Assembly: GCF_037975245.1 (NCBI RefSeq)
Contig: NC_092572.1
Location: 310,001-374,000 of the forward strand
Direction: 5' to 3'
Length of the DNA: 64,000 nt
DNA from: Apostichopus japonicus
Taxonomy: Eukaryota > Echinodermata > Holothuroidea > Aspidochirotida > Stichopodidae
The notes under the pieces were generated by a model. That model did no database searches. It was not told the DNA's origin and saw nothing but the letters and a program-made list of their open reading frames with translations. The position numbers were made by a program, and so were the translations under genes. Positions 25,591 to 38,400 of this stretch are shown one piece after another (position 1 is the stretch's first letter; every line of letters starts with the position of its first letter).

Positions 25591-26460
25591 ACCCGGGGTG
25601 TCTCATTGGTAACAATTGTTTTACTCTCTGTAAAATATGATTATTAGGCTGTATATGTTTAGTATATAACTTTGAAACACTTGCAAACATATCTCACGTA
25701 TGAACACGTCATTCAGGAGTCTAGTCATGTCAGAATTTAACCAAATATCTGGAAACAAAACACGAACAAAGTGAAACTACAAACAAAGTTGTCAAACTGT
25801 TAGTATAGAAACAAGAAGTGAAAGCATTCTGCATGACATAAAATTGACAAGACAGAACTTTCCACAGAGGAGATAATCCAACTGAAAAGAATATTCAATA
25901 TTCAAATTGCAAATAAGCAAAAACCTGCAAAAGAGTAGACTACAGAAAACTGCTTGTTAGAATAATCAGTACTAGGATATTACTTTAATATAAAACTGAA
26001 ATAAAGATATTTATGAACAAATCTTAACATAACCTACACCCTCTCTTACAGCATTAGATTTCAGTATAGTATGACGCATTGATAATACTGTACTAAGTCA
26101 AACATTTCGATTTGATATCCAAAAATTAATCACCCAATAATTTTAAACGTATTTATCTGTGTAGGATTGTGTTACCTTTAATATAAATATACTATTTGAA
26201 ACAAATATTTGTTGATAAAGAGAAAATTTCAGATAATCTGTTCAACATGTCGAATATTGTATTGGATCGATTATAACCAACAACACCCTGCTGAATGCTA
26301 ACATTATGTGTGTTAATTACACAATATGCTTAGTGTAACGTTACTGGTAACAGCAAAACAGAGTGAAATAGAGGGCGCAAGTCCATTAAAAAGTCAACTG
26401 AGAACTAAAACACACAGACTAATATGGAATATTACACAAACATAGGTGTGTGTGGGAAGT
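25591..26460. other. No gene seen
   Basis: AT-rich spacer between the solo LTR and the dispersed repeat. No exon, repeat or transposon end recognised. Confidence 0.55.
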
Positions 26461-26464
26461 GGGC

Positions 26465-26705
26465 GGAGTTGCTTTTTCACAGCATTTTCCAGGGACAACT
26501 ATGGCACTATCTGAGTGGAGCACTAAAATAATACAAGCAAGAAAAATGTTTGCCATGTGCCTCTATGATATCGGAAATTACATTTTCCAGACATTAACAG
26601 TTGCATAAAGTACTCCTGGATCACTTGCTCGAGTCATTAGAGACGATCTTTTAGTTCACAGTTGGTTCTTAAGTCAGGAGCATAGTATTTACCACTCTGG
26701 TCGCT
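26465..26705 (+). repeat. Dispersed repeat, copy 1
   Basis: From CGGAGTTGCTTTTTCACAGC to the ACCACTCTGGTCGC end it matches, in reverse orientation, 46550-46790, with visible divergence and small indels. Shared blocks include GTGGAGCACTAAAATAATAC and TTCCAGACATTAACAGTTGC. Its family is unknown; it has no coding capacity. Confidence 0.8.
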
Positions 26706-26829
26706 GATAGAGTCATTGGGAAAAGGGTACTTAAAGATTACAAGCTTAGATTTATATATTTGGATTAATTTACTGTTAACCATGTATACCATGTGTGCTT
26801 TCCCAAATACCGTGTAAATGTCAAAAGGA

Positions 26830-29070
26830 GACGAAGCGAAATGAAACCTTGGATTACTAAATGTATTCTTCTTGTTTCTATTAAAAGAAAAGATAAGCTA
26901 CTCAAGCAGTTTAAAAGGAGCTCATCTGATTTAAACAGGATTAGTTAAACTAGGTACCGCAACAAATTAAATCACGTTATAAGAGTCTCTAAAAGGCTGT
27001 ATTCCAATTCAAAATTGTATAATTCTAGAAATAACTCAACTAATACCTGGAAAACTATCAATGAAATTATTCATAAAGGGAAAAGCAATCTCACTATCCT
27101 TCTTGTTACATGGATGAGGACAGATAGCTGATCAATGATCACGATATTACTAATAAATTTGCTATCTTTCTTACCAATTTAGGGCCGTCTTTAGCGAGTC
27201 AAATCAAGCATAACAGTATGACATCTAAAGTTAAACGTAGCAGTACAATTGAACGTTCTATATTTATATACCATGTTACTGAGGATGAGTTATTGAAAGT
27301 AGCAACCTCTTGCCTCAAACCCTAAAGGCTGGAGGATACGATGAGTTTAATCCTGGCATTATTAGACACATTATCCCTTTTATTACTAAACCACTTACTC
27401 GTATTTGCAATATTTCATGCAATACTGGTATCTTTCCTGAAAAATTAAAAGTTACAAAAGTTATTCTTATTTATAGAAAAGGTATCAATGATAAATTCGA
27501 AAATTATAGACCGATATATCTTTATTATCATGTTTTTCAAAAATTATAGAGAGATTAAAGTTCAATCGTATTCTTCGTTTTCTAGATAAGTACAACATTT
27601 TATGTCACCAACAGTATGAATTCCGCCCTGATTATTCTACAGAACTTTCACTGGCAGATGCTATTGATAACTCATACAACAGTCTTGATCAGAATAAAAC
27701 TTGCATTGGGGTTTCCTTGACCTTTCTAAGGCTTTTGACACTATAGATCATACCATCCTATCGAACAAACTGCATCATTACGGGATAAGAGGTACAAATT
27801 TAAGCTGGATTGATAGCTATTTAACTGACCGTTTTCAAAATGTATCCTACAATAATTATCCTTTCCAACTAGAGAGAATTCAATGTGGTGTTCCACATGG
27901 TTCTATACTAGGACCCTTACTGTTTATTCTATATATCAATGACATCTGCCGTGTGTCGTCATTAGCCAACATTACACTGTTCGCCGATGACACAAGTATT
28001 TTCTTTTAATCTGACTCATCTGAATCTGTTCATATATACAGTATCTACGGAATTGAAAAAAAATAATGATTGGTTTGCAGCCAGCAAACTCTCACTAAAC
28101 ATTGATAAGACAAGTTATATAGCTTTTAACACCTCACCAAATTTTAACTGGAATAAATAAGTTATTATGGGAGGGCATAATCTCAAAGAAGTCCACAACA
28201 CAATGTCTGGGTATTTTAATTGACAGTAGACTTACATGGTGTGATCACATTTCATTCGTTTGCAATTTTTTTTTTCTCCAGAAACTCGGGTATATGTTAT
28301 CCAAATTAAAACACTTTCGGCCAAATCACATACTGGAAATACTGTATCAGTCTTGAGTTTTACCTCATGTTAATTATTGTTCAGTTATATGGTCTGGTAC
28401 ACAGGAATGTAATCTTAATCCCTTAACTATTCTGCAGAAAAAAAAAGAAGCTATTCGTCACATTTCGCAGGCTAAACCACGTGACCACACCAATCCAATG
28501 TTTAAGAATTCTGGACTTCTAAGGCTTAACGATATGATAGAATTTAATCTTGACACGGTTGCCTACAATGCTGCGAATGGGCTTTTATCTAATGCTTTTC
28601 AATACTACTTAAGGCCAAATACTTATCTCCATAGCTACCAAACACGCTCAGCAAACAGTTTCTATTACAATAGGTATTATAGGACAATAGGTGGACATTA
28701 CGCACAGCAAGTAAAACCTGGAACAATATCTCTGATCAAATCAAATCAAGCCCATCTGGTCTTTAGACGTAATCTCACCAAATCTTTTATTGAATCTTAT
28801 TGATTATATTATTATTATTACGCATTTGCTATAATTCAATTTATTATGTTGATCACGTTACCATGTAATGTTTACATCATGCTTTAATGTATATCACATG
28901 TATATAGATGACACGTAATTAATATGTAAATACTTCTTATTGTGAACACCTCTTTTCTTTTCCAAATGAGTCATCTGCATTGTTAAACCATGTATAGGTT
29001 TTCAGAGGACTTCCCCACATTGTATTTTTGTGAGAAAACAAATAAATCAAAATCAAATCAAATTTGAACT
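26830..29070 (+). mobile_element. Decayed non-LTR retrotransposon (CR1/Jockey-like)
   Basis: A 5'-truncated LINE with frameshifts and stops. Near 26842 the frame reads KPWITKCILLVSIKRKDKLL, the region before the reverse transcriptase. The reverse transcriptase follows in pieces: 27310-27549, then 27701-28009 with DLSKAFDTIDHTIL, GVPHGSILGPLLF and the catalytic FADD. A further piece at 28498-28803 is the usual C-terminal region. The 3' end has an AATCAAATC-type tail near 29041-29066. In-frame stops between pieces make it a pseudo-element. No endonuclease domain is visible upstream. The clade assignment is from motif style only. Confidence 0.85.
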
Positions 29071-29299
29071 CTCTATTTACTAAACCAGGAGATAGGGGTT
29101 TTGGAGAACTTTTGTAGTGCACTGATGCATAGGGAAATTCTTTTAGTTGTATGCCAGTTGTATGCTTAGGGGTAGCATATTGAGTATATAGTGCGCCTAC
29201 CTAAGTTTGACCTTGCTAGCCTAAAGCTGAAGATACAGTCCAATAATTACGAACAAAGATGTTTAGTAGGATAGTAAATATGATATATAATACAGACTG

Positions 29300-29513
29300 T
29301 CCGGTAGGTGTCGTCACGTCATTGTCAAGGAATGTACCATTACAACTATAGGTGTTCAGTACGTGCTTGTACTCAGTTACAGCAGAATATGATCTCAAAC
29401 GTGTCACATATATACTAATTAAAGTGATGCAAAGGATAGCCTCTTTATATTTTAGAATTATCTTAACGTTAAAGATCAACCTTTCCCTCTGAAACTTTCG
29501 TTTATGCGGCATG
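29300..29513. repeat. Inverted repeat, left arm
   Basis: Matches 30345-30505 in reverse orientation, for example TCAGAGGGAAAGGTTG and CTAAAATATAAAGA on the complementary strand. The arms are diverged. Together they enclose the RTE-type fragment, so the unit may be an old foldback element or an inverted duplication. Confidence 0.65.
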
Positions 29514-29789
29514 TTCTAGTTTTGTACGATATACCAGAAATGACATATTTATAGTGGGCGTTCGTATGCAACGATAAAACTTGGTTTCGATTTCATTTAG
29601 TGTAATACATTACGTTATGTTTGTACGAGATGAAACATTTTGTTGGAATCCGTACGATTCCGATGTTATTTTGTTGTTTTTGTTTTCCTCACACAGTGGT
29701 CTAATGTTTAGAGCGATTTCTTTTCGTGCAAGCTACGCACTAAACTAATTCACTTATATGATGAATGCTTTGGTCTTTCCAATCGCTAC

Positions 29790-30230
29790 ATAGGCCTATG
29801 GGTCTGAGACGTGGGCTCTTGGAGCAGTAGACAGAAAGAAAATCCATGCTTTTGAAATGTGGTGTTGGAGGAGGATGCTGAGGATATCATGGAAGGAACG
29901 TAAGTCAAATGATTTTGTCAAGTACCAAATTGGAGCGATGGTCACCTTATGTCAGAAGATAGATAGGAACAAGCTGCAGTATTTTGGACACATTTCTAGG
30001 AGAGAAGGTGACAACTTTGAGAAGATCATTATCCAAGGTCATGTTGAGGGTCAACGAAAACGTGGTAGGCCAAAAGTTCGATTTGCTGACGGAATAAAAG
30101 AGATCACCGGCATGAACATCTGCGCAGCTCACCGATATGCCCAGGATAGAAGTGGTTGGAACGTCATCATCAATAGGGTCACAAAGGGTCAGTCATGACT
30201 CATAGGACGACAACGACGACGACGCACTAA
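29790..30230 (+). mobile_element. RTE-type LINE, 3'-terminal fragment
   Basis: The frame from about 29800 to the TGA near 30198 begins GSETWALGAVDRKKIHAFEM and continues with WCWRRMLRISW, LQYFGHISRR and QRKRGRPKVRFADGI. These are typical of the C-terminal end of RTE-like endonuclease/reverse-transcriptase proteins. The reverse transcriptase core and endonuclease are absent, as expected for a severely 5'-truncated insertion. A short ACGACGACG-rich tail follows the stop, as in RTE elements. Confidence 0.8.
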
Positions 30231-30344
30231 TATTGAACCCCGCATCATTGAGGGTAGTATTAGCGAAGGCACGTTGGTTGTTGGGACTCAGTAACTGTAA
30301 GTTCGTTTTGTAAACAACTCCTCGACTGCTGCAGATTGAGAGTT

Positions 30345-30505
30345 TTGTGCCGTTTCAGAGGGAAAGGTTGTTCTCTAACGTTAATATCACTCTAAAATAT
30401 AAAGAAGCTACACTTTTGCATTAGGGCACATACATGACTCGTTTGTATACTGCTGTATAACTTCATATATACATACTCTTCACCTAGTTTGTAATGGTAC
30501 GTTCA
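30345..30505. repeat. Inverted repeat, right arm
   Basis: Partner of 29300-29513. The shared blocks are in the opposite order and strand. About 830 bp, including the RTE-type fragment, lies between the arms. Confidence 0.65.
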
Positions 30506-31506
30506 TGACTTGATTCAGTAGCCTTCCACAGTTAACTAGTACAGTATACCGTAACGGTATTACAATTATCATATGAACGTTACAAAATATTGGTCTGTCC
30601 TCGTTTGTGTTTAATTTGGTGTGACAAAATCTCTCATAAACTCAAGGAGAAGAAGTCGAGAACCTTATATGTTCATGTTGCAAAGAACTTTCTATATGTA
30701 ATGAGCTTATGTGAGTCTTTGGTGAGTTTTCTTTCAGAAATTCTTAGCCTGCATTAATTTAGGAGTGGTGTGTTTCACCATAGGTCTTCAATGTGTGTAC
30801 TCATTGTCATACGGTACTTTGATTTGTTCAGGCATATCGCATTTTGGATATGAACCTTTCAGCATGCTCATATTGCTCTAGGCAGAATTAAAAGAAGGGG
30901 ACAATTGCCCCTCACTTTGTTTCTAGACCTTGAGTTGGATTTCTTATCCGTCGGTAATTTGGTGATTATGCCTCAGCAATATACTAACAGCTCTGCCATG
31001 TGTATATATACTTGTTTATACTGTCATTTACACAGGCTATAAAATAGACCGAACTATTTTGGCGATTTTTTTTGCGTAACGCACGAGTACCAGCATATTA
31101 TTACAAGTATCGATGTGGCAGTGCCCTATAGCTAGGCCTATGACCTTTAAGTTTATCCAGCATGTCTGTATATTGAACATTGAAACAAACGCTGAAATAC
31201 AGACATGAAGAGAGTCCCATATATGAGAGTGTCAGCGAGCGTCGTGTATATCCCTCCATTACGATAAGATGGAACATTTGTTACTTTGTAGGTCGCTTAA
31301 TAAATCTGGCAACACTTTATGCATATAGCCTAATAAAATTTTTAAATACACAACTGATATTGGAAAATGGCCTATACATATTGCACAATAGTACATCTAG
31401 GCGTGGGCTTTATAAAATCCGGAAATTTCTCTTCTTAGACCCCTCCCGAGATCCCCGAACCCTACCATCTTCAGACATTTTATGTCTACGGAAATTCCGT
31501 TTAATA
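30506..31506. other. No gene seen
   Basis: Unique-looking AT-rich sequence. An open frame at 31180-31527 runs partly into the dispersed repeat to its right and has no domain signature. Confidence 0.5.
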
Positions 31507-31912
31507 AACTTGATCAAGTCATATTAATGGGATTATAGCGAAATCCGGCTGATAAACTTGATCTAGAATTCCACAAAAGGGCACATTCTAATTTCATATT
31601 TCATAATATCGCACGAAAAAGGGGCTTTTTGAAATAACAAAACGGCTCTTTTAAAATACAAAAGGGAAGCGGGTACTTTCAGTCATGAGCAAACAGGGGC
31701 ACTTCTAATTTATGAAAAGTAACACTTTTAAGGTATTTCGCCCAATCCCGGCACTGCCGCACCTGTTGTCCCCCCATCCCGGCATAGCCGCGCCTGTTGC
31801 CCCCCATCCCGGCATAGCCGCGCCTGTTCCGCCCCACCCCACCCCGGCACTCACTGCCGCACCTGTTCGTGCGTTTTATGAAACTCACAAGGAAATAACT
31901 TTTTGAAAGCTG
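31507..31912 (+). repeat. Dispersed repeat with short GC-rich minisatellite
   Basis: It starts around AATCCGGCTGATAAACTTGA, continues through CACAAAAGGGCACATTCTAA and ACTTTCAGTCATG, then reaches 3-4 copies of a ~30-bp unit CCCATCCCGGCA(C/T)(T/A)GCCGC. The same layout recurs at 41217-41985, where the minisatellite has about 18 units. No protein is implied. Confidence 0.85.
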
Positions 31913-32071
31913 CTATTGAATTCAGAAAATATTCGGTTATGCTATGACAGAAATCTAGGTCGTAATTAAAGAGTATGGTAAAACAGTGTGTATTCAAGGT
32001 ATAACTAATTTACTGTTTCTCTCTCACAGATCAGTATGTGTTATGAGTATCACTCGATGTCGAGCCAAACA

Positions 32072-32436
32072 ATATGAAGACTCCACCATGTTCTATGCAT
32101 CTGGCCTTTGCCTTAATTATTGGATTTTCACTGGGATTGTTATTATCGGCATATAGGAGGGTGTTACCTCATTGTACCTGTGGTAAGTAAAATAAAACTA
32201 TGAAACTCAGAATTGACCCTCGAAGTCATAGCACTACAACATACAAAGAAGTAGAAATAGTAATCAATGGAACAACGAAAACTCAGAGACGATTATATAC
32301 AGTACAGTTTAACTGCATGGTAATTAGAATTTATTATGAACAGGAATGCTGCAGTGCATCCAAACATATTTGACAGACCTTACCCCTGAAAAGATGAAAC
32401 GTTGTAACGTGTTTCGAACCAATTGTTTTTAAATGA
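32072..32436 (+). repeat. Start-exon block, original copy
   Basis: Contains the whole coding part of exon 1 plus about 250 bp of intron 1. It matches 33478-33844 almost perfectly; I see one difference (AACGAAAAC versus AATGAAAAC). This copy has the leader acceptor just upstream, so it is likely the ancestral one. Confidence 0.9.
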
Positions 32437-35400
32437 GAGACGAGTTATATTAACGTCACTAAGTCACTACTAAGCATAGAAGAGAGAATGATGTGGGCCA
32501 ATGAGGATGAGAGGGGTGGGGTGGAGTCGTGGGGGATTAATTGTCATATCGTTATTTTTCGATGTATATTTCATTAGATGAGGGTATTTGTATACATGAC
32601 ATCAAGTGTGGCATTGTACTGTGATTATTATTAAAGGTGCATGTACAATAATAACTACTGCTATAAATAACATCGTAATGTTTTGTACTATATTTAAATG
32701 TTTAATATATATATTGTAAAAATATATTTCATATAGCAGTTTAATACTAAAATCAAATACAAATCCCGTAATTTCGGTTGTGTTTGACGGTCAGGCGAGT
32801 ATCGACATAGCGTACTCTGTTAAGGGCATCAATGTAGGTACTCTGTTTAGGGCATCAATGTGGATACTCTATGTTAGGGCATCAATGTGGATACTCTGTT
32901 AAGGGCATCAATGTGGATACTCTATGTTAGGGCTTTAATGTAGGTACTCTGTTTTAGGGCATCAATGTGGATACTCTATTTAGGGCATCAATGTGGATAC
33001 TCTGTTTAGGGCATCAATGTGGATACTCTATGTTAGGGCTTTAATGTAGGTACTCTGTTTAGGGCATCAATGTGGATACTCTGTTTAGGGCATCAATGTG
33101 GATACTCTGTTTTAAGGCATCATTGTAGGTACTCTGTTTAGGGCATCAATGTGGATACTCTGTTTAGGGCATCAATGTGGATACTCTGTTAAGGGCATCA
33201 ATGTGGATAGTCTGTTTAGGGCATCAATGTGGATACTCTGTTTTAAGGCATCATTGTAGGTACTCTGTTTAGGGCATCAATGTGGATACTCTGTTTTAGA
33301 GCATCTGTAAACAAATGCCTCTTTATATAGTGACGTAAATGCTTGGATTATCAAGATGACTCACCAATGACGATGATATTCCTTGTCAGAGGCATAACGA
33401 TGGACATGTGGGTTCAGGGGGCAATGGTTATATGAGACACCTATAACGATGAACATGTGGGTATAAAAAACGATATAATATGAAGACTCCACCATGTTCT
33501 ATGCATCTGGCCTTTGCCTTAATTATTGGATTTTCACTGGGATTGTTATTATCGGCATATAGGAGGGTGTTACCTCATTGTACCTGTGGTAAGTAAAATA
33601 AAACTATGAAACTCAGAATTGACCCTCGAAGTCATAGCACTACAACATACAAAGAAGTAGAAATAGTAATCAATGGAACAATGAAAACTCAGAGACGATT
33701 ATATACAGTACAGTTTAACTGCATGGTAATTAGAATTTATTATGAACAGGAATGCTGCAGTGCATCCAAACATATTTGACAGACCTTACCCCTGAAAAGA
33801 TGAAACGTTGTAACGTGTTTCGAACCAATTGTTTTTAAATGAGATAACGATGAACATGTGGGTTCAGGGGGCAATGGTTATATGAGACACCTATAACGAT
33901 GAACATGTGGGTTCAGGGGGCAATGGTTATATGAGACACCTATAACGATGAACATGTGGGTTCAGGGGGCAATGGTTACATGAGACACCTATAACGATGA
34001 ACATGTGGGTTCAGGGGGCAATGGTTATATGAGACACCTATAACGAACTATTACTGAGAGGTTGAAATATCTTGTAAAAACAACTTTAAATTTGACGTTT
34101 TTTAACATTAATGGCGTTGTATTTGTTTCCAGCATATACGTCTTCCATATCTGATAGTAGGCCTACATCGAGGTCTTCTGTACCTTCAACCGAAGGAGAC
34201 AATTCAACGAAGAAGGTACATTATGATGCTCCATCCCGTGGATACATTGATATTGATGAGGGAACAACAAACATTGATCAACTTTACAAGAAGTTGGTGA
34301 TTGTTACCGCTTTCTCTCAAAACCACTTCAAGGAGGCCCAAGGTGTTATTTTAACGGCCCAGAGGACGATGCCAAACAAGAAGATAGTGGTTTATGACTT
34401 AGGTTTAGAAAAAGACACCAAGGAAGAGGTAAATATTCTTCATATTACTGGACATGAGATATAACTTATGTATTGTGTTCTGTACGGCGAATTGTGGTCA
34501 CGTGATGTTAATGTTTGGTTCAGTTTTTCGAATGTCACAGAGCACTGAAGACATTACCGTTCAGCCCAATGATTTATAAGCCACTGCAATCGAGAACGAC
34601 ATCTTATCGGTGAAATTCGTGCACAAGTTTGAAAGTAGGTGCAATTTTTGTGTGTGGCATGTTAATACATGAACATGCAAGTTTTCTAATGTGTTTATAT
34701 GAATTGAGCTTTAGGACGATCCACAATTATAAAATACAGAACCTCACTTTAATTGATTATCGCGCATTCATATAATTTTAATTGAAATACTCGCACTGTT
34801 ATTTTACAGTTTTTTATTCAAATATATGTGATAATATTTATGTGGCACTGTCACTTGATCTCTCTTCGTCTTTCGAAATAAAACAGGCTTCTTTGCCATA
34901 CACTACGTACATAACTAGGAATAATTATCCACAACGGTAATCCGGGGCAGAACGTTTTGTCTAGATACAGTTACCATCTAAAAACGCTAAAAATGTGAAA
35001 CTTGCACATTTCCGTTCCTCGTAAAAATGCCAATCTGAATACCGCTTAACGCGATGCAATAAATTTGCATAACGTAATAAATCTAAAAATAACAATTTTG
35101 CACTCTCTTCAAAACACGCATCTAAAACATGTCCGACAAGTTAAAAATGTGAGACTATATGCTTACTTAGTCATTATGCAACAGAATATATGCTTACTAA
35201 GTCACTATATGCTTACTAAGTCTCTGTGCAACAGAATATATGCTTACTAAGTCACTATATGCTTACTAAGTCTCTGTGCAACAGAATATATGCTTACTAA
35301 GTCACTATATGCTTACTAAGTCTCTGTGCAACAGAATATATGCTTACTAAGTCACTATATGCTTACTAAGTCTCTGTGCAACAGAATATATGCTTACTAA

Positions 35401-38400
35401 GTCACTATATGCTTACTAAGTCTCTGTGCAACAGAATATATGCTTACTAAGTCACTATATGCTTACTAAGTCTCTGTGCAACAGAATATATGCTTACTAA
35501 GTCACTATATGCTTACTAAGTCTCTGTGCAACAGAATATATGCTTACTAAGTCACTATGCAACACGTTTGCATTCAGCCTCAAAACAGTCAGTTTCAAAT
35601 TTCTAAGATTTTGTTCGAAATGGTATAAAGGCTGTAAAACGTTTTTTAAATCTTTTAAGCATTTTAGACGATTTGCGTTTCTCGACAAAAGGTAATTTTT
35701 TTTTTCTTGTATTTACCGTTTTCCCTCTTGTGTAAATCGACAATGGAGAATCCTTTCTATACTCTTGCATAATACTATGTGGATAAACCATTGCTCTCCC
35801 ACCAATTGTTCCTATGTTAATGTGACTTATATATTTTTAAGGTAGTAAACTTATTTGAGAGTTTGATATATTTACTTACATGCAGAGTCCTTACATACAT
35901 ATAACATATTTATTACATACCTACATGCACAGGCCACGCTAACGAACCGATCCTCTTGGACAGGGTGGCTGGCTGCAATTCACCGTAACGACACTATCTA
36001 GTTACTTCATACTTCTTAGTCGCGTGGAGTAAAGTGATACGATGATTGTAATGAGCTGGGTAGTGGGAGTGGTCAGATGGTGAATTAAATCCTAAAGTAA
36101 ACCGATTGCAAGGAGCTGGGTAGTGGGAGTGGTCAGATGGTGAATGGATTAAATCCTAAAGTAAACCGATTGCAAGGAGCTGGGTAGTGGGAGTGGTCAG
36201 ATGGTGAATGGATTAAATCCTAAAGTAAACCGATTGCAATGAGCTGGGCAGTGGGAGTGGTCAGATGGTGAATGGATTAAATCCTAAAGTAAACCGATTG
36301 CAATGAGCTGGGCAGTGGGAGTGGTCAGATGGTGAATGGATTAAATCGGGCAGTGGGAGTGGTCAGATGGTGAATGGATTAAATCCTAAAGTAAACCGAT
36401 TGCAAGGAGCTGGGCAGTGGGAGTGGTCAGATGGTGAATGGATTAAATCCCAAAGTAAACCGATTGCAAGGAGCTGGGTAGTGGGAGTGGTCAGATGGTG
36501 AATGGATTAAATCCTAAAGTAAACCGATTGCAATGAGCTGGGCAGTGGGAGTGGTCAGATGGTGAATGGATTAAATCCTAAAGTAAACCGATTGCAATGA
36601 GCTGGGTAGTGGGAGTGGTCAGATGGTGAATGGATTAAATCCTAAAGTAAACCGATTGCAATGAGCTGGGTAGTGGGAGTGGTCAGATGGTGAATGGATT
36701 AAATCCTAAAGTAAACCGATTGCAATGAGCTGGGTAGTGGGAGTGGTCAGATGGTGAATGGATTAAATCCTAAAGTAAACCGATTGCAATGAGCTGGGTA
36801 GTGGGAGTGGTCAGATGGTGAATGGATTAAATCCTAAAGTAAACCGATTGCAATGAGCTGGGCAGTGGGAGTGGTCAGATGAGGAGCTGGGTACTGGTGG
36901 GAGTGGTCAGATGAGGAGCTGGGTAGTGGGAGTGGTCAGATGGTGAATGGAATAAATCCTAAATATATTAATCTTCTTAGTCCATGCGTAGTCTCTCTCC
37001 ATCATGAATGAATTTCAAAAATTCGCTAAGTCACCAGCAATTCTCCGGTTTTTTTTTTGCACCATTAGAAGTTTATTTCACATGTTTGAACATCCAATCA
37101 ATATATACAAGCAAACTGAGCGTAATCCGTAACAACGGTTTCCACACGGTATAACCACAACTGAAGGCAAATCACTAAATATGGACAAATCCTTGCGTGA
37201 TCACGCTGCTGTTAAAAAAATAAATGAACTGCGATAGGATTGTCAGTTTTACACGAAGCTACAGGCCATCTCTTTTGGATTTTAGAACCATATTATTATT
37301 TTTTTATTTATTTATTTTTTTATTATTTTTTTTTATATGATTTTTCTTATATTATTTCAGGTTAAATCATATTGTAACGTAGAACTTCGGGAATTTCCAT
37401 TCGACATGTATCCAAAGTTTGTGTCAAACTTGAAGGTGTACTCCTGGAAACCAATTATCATCAATGTGAGTTATAACCATTGTGGGGAGGAGTTATGAAT
37501 ATAAGGTGCGGGGCGGAACTATAAAAGGGAACAGAAAACAGGAGGGCCGTGAATACGACGAAACGTTTTATGCAACAGTGCGATGGAAGAGAGTTGACTA
37601 GTCCTATGGCTGGAGTTTGATCTTTGGTATTTCACCAACTCCAGAAATATAGTGTCCCCTCGGAGGCCCCTACCGTCCCCCTGGAGGCCCCTACCGTCCC
37701 CCTGGAGGCCCCTACCGTCCCCCTGGAGGCCCCTACCGTCCCCCTGGAGGCCCCTACCTTAAAGTAACTTGTTGTGCAGGATACATATATGTTTAATCTT
37801 TTCAACCTTTTAGTCAATTTACATTCTATCTTTTCTATCTTTTATAAACATTCTTTTGTTTTTCATATTTTTCTTTAGATAACTCTTAATGAGTTTGGTG
37901 CTATATACTGGGGTGACGCGTCAGTTCGTTTCAAGAAATCACTCAAAGCACTACTCCCTGCGGCAAAGCGTCACCATGGTTACTTGGCGTTAATACATAG
38001 CTTTGACCCAAAAGTTAATTCTTCCATTATACATCAATATTTTTACACTCACCCTGAGATGTTCAAATTCCTGAATATTAATCGAACAAGATATTATTCG
38101 GAAAAGAATTCTTCACCACACCTCACCGCAAACAGGCAGCTGATTATAAACAGTTCAACAGTACAATCAAAAATAATCCAACCTCTGGTTGAATGTGCCA
38201 TGCAGTTAGAATGCATCAGTCCGGAGGGCAGTAAGAAAGGGGAACACCGATTTGATGCTTCAGCACTCGCTCTAATAGTCTACAAAAACCTGAAATATGA
38301 ATGGACACCAGAGAACAACAGCAACGATATCTTCAATGAGGTGATAGACATACATAGAGGAAACACTAATAAATATAAACCGAAACAATGCAGAAGAAAG

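Noticed and set aside
27310-28803. Host genes in the reverse-transcriptase frames
   Set aside because: The motifs are those of a LINE, with stops and frameshifts between pieces; it is a dead element, not a cellular gene.
35152-35560. Regular repeats resembling a CRISPR array
   Set aside because: Units are head-to-tail with no variable spacers, in a eukaryotic intron; it is a minisatellite.
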